From NCBI GenBank assembly GCA_001896885.1, contig MKRJ01000044.1, positions 1 through 64,000 of the forward strand: a stretch of 64,000 nt of DNA, given 5' to 3'. Position 1 is the stretch's first letter; each line of letters begins with the position of its first letter. Source of the DNA: Rhizobiales bacterium 65-79. Lineage in GTDB: Bacteria > Pseudomonadota > Alphaproteobacteria > Rhizobiales > Rhizobiaceae. A program made the position numbers and the translations under genes. The notes below the pieces were generated by a model. It saw nothing but the letters and a program-made list of their open reading frames with translations. It searched no databases and was not told the DNA's origin. Shown one piece after another: positions 63,896-64,000 of this stretch.

Positions 63896-64000
63896 GGTCG
63901 TTCCCTCCGCCTCATAAATCGGAGTTCAGTGGCTGCTAGGTTCTGGGGGAATTGTCCTTCTAGAGCAGCAAGGATTGTTCGACAAACCTCCTCTCGCCTC

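Overview
The window is high-GC, gene-dense chromosomal DNA from an alphaproteobacterium. Gene content points to Hyphomicrobiales (Rhizobiales), probably a Mesorhizobium/Phyllobacteriaceae relative. Supporting signs are the small HisG paired with HisZ, the DUF2093 and DUF4170 small proteins, the lpxK-waaA-DUF374-cysQ-pmbA cluster, a CIRCE-controlled groESL, a TIGR01459-type HAD protein beside ribF, and GC-rich palindromic repeats like those seen in rhizobia. The assignment rests on family recognition only; there is no rRNA or tRNA gene in the window.

Layout. 1-1.2 kb: the 5' end of hmgA (homogentisate dioxygenase) divergent from a MarR regulator. 1.2-1.9 kb: a PIN/RHH toxin-antitoxin pair. 2-4.9 kb: threonine catabolism (kbl, an NAD(P)-binding oxidoreductase, tdh). 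5.0-5.6 kb: a ParDE-like pair. 5.7-7.6 kb: a polar amino-acid ABC transporter (binding protein and permease). 7.8-13.6 kb: a DUF2489 protein, glutaryl-CoA dehydrogenase, a GGDEF-EAL protein, queF, an FAD oxidoreductase and a secreted protein. 13.6-15.8 kb: mutL and DUF2093. 15.8-21.4 kb: a minus-strand envelope operon (pmbA, cysQ, DUF4170, acyltransferase, waaA, lpxK). 21.6-23.4 kb: a KefB/C-type antiporter. 23.5-28.9 kb: two coupled M16 peptidase-family genes, rluB-rsmD and tadA. 28.9-36.1 kb: a lipoprotein, ileS, a MipA-like outer-membrane protein, ribF and a HAD phosphatase. 36.6-40.6 kb: two tandem TadG-like von Willebrand A proteins. 40.6-43.9 kb: groES-groEL, a methyltransferase and CsbD. 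44-48.4 kb: a CBS-domain membrane protein and a complete zinc uptake operon with its own Zur. 48.4-52.6 kb: M29 aminopeptidase, Crp/Fnr regulator, fumC, DoxX. 52.8-57.8 kb: hisG, hisZ, a VOC protein, hisS and tag. 58-60.8 kb: L,D-transpeptidase, a small membrane ORF, a divergent FolD and a TumE/TumA-like pair. 60.8-63.8 kb: glycolate oxidase subunits glcE and glcF with a DUF4870 gene between them. No CRISPR array, insertion sequence or prophage was seen.

Most of the window is ordinary housekeeping DNA. The parts worth a second look are these. Palindromic repeat elements are inserted in frame in ileS and rluB and perhaps in the marR gene. The FolD paralogue lacks the usual catalytic lysine. 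A low-GC3 patch lies inside hisS. Three toxin-antitoxin modules each have a dyad operator. The two TadG-like genes have no tad locus beside them. The zinc-binding protein has an unusual set of metal ligands.
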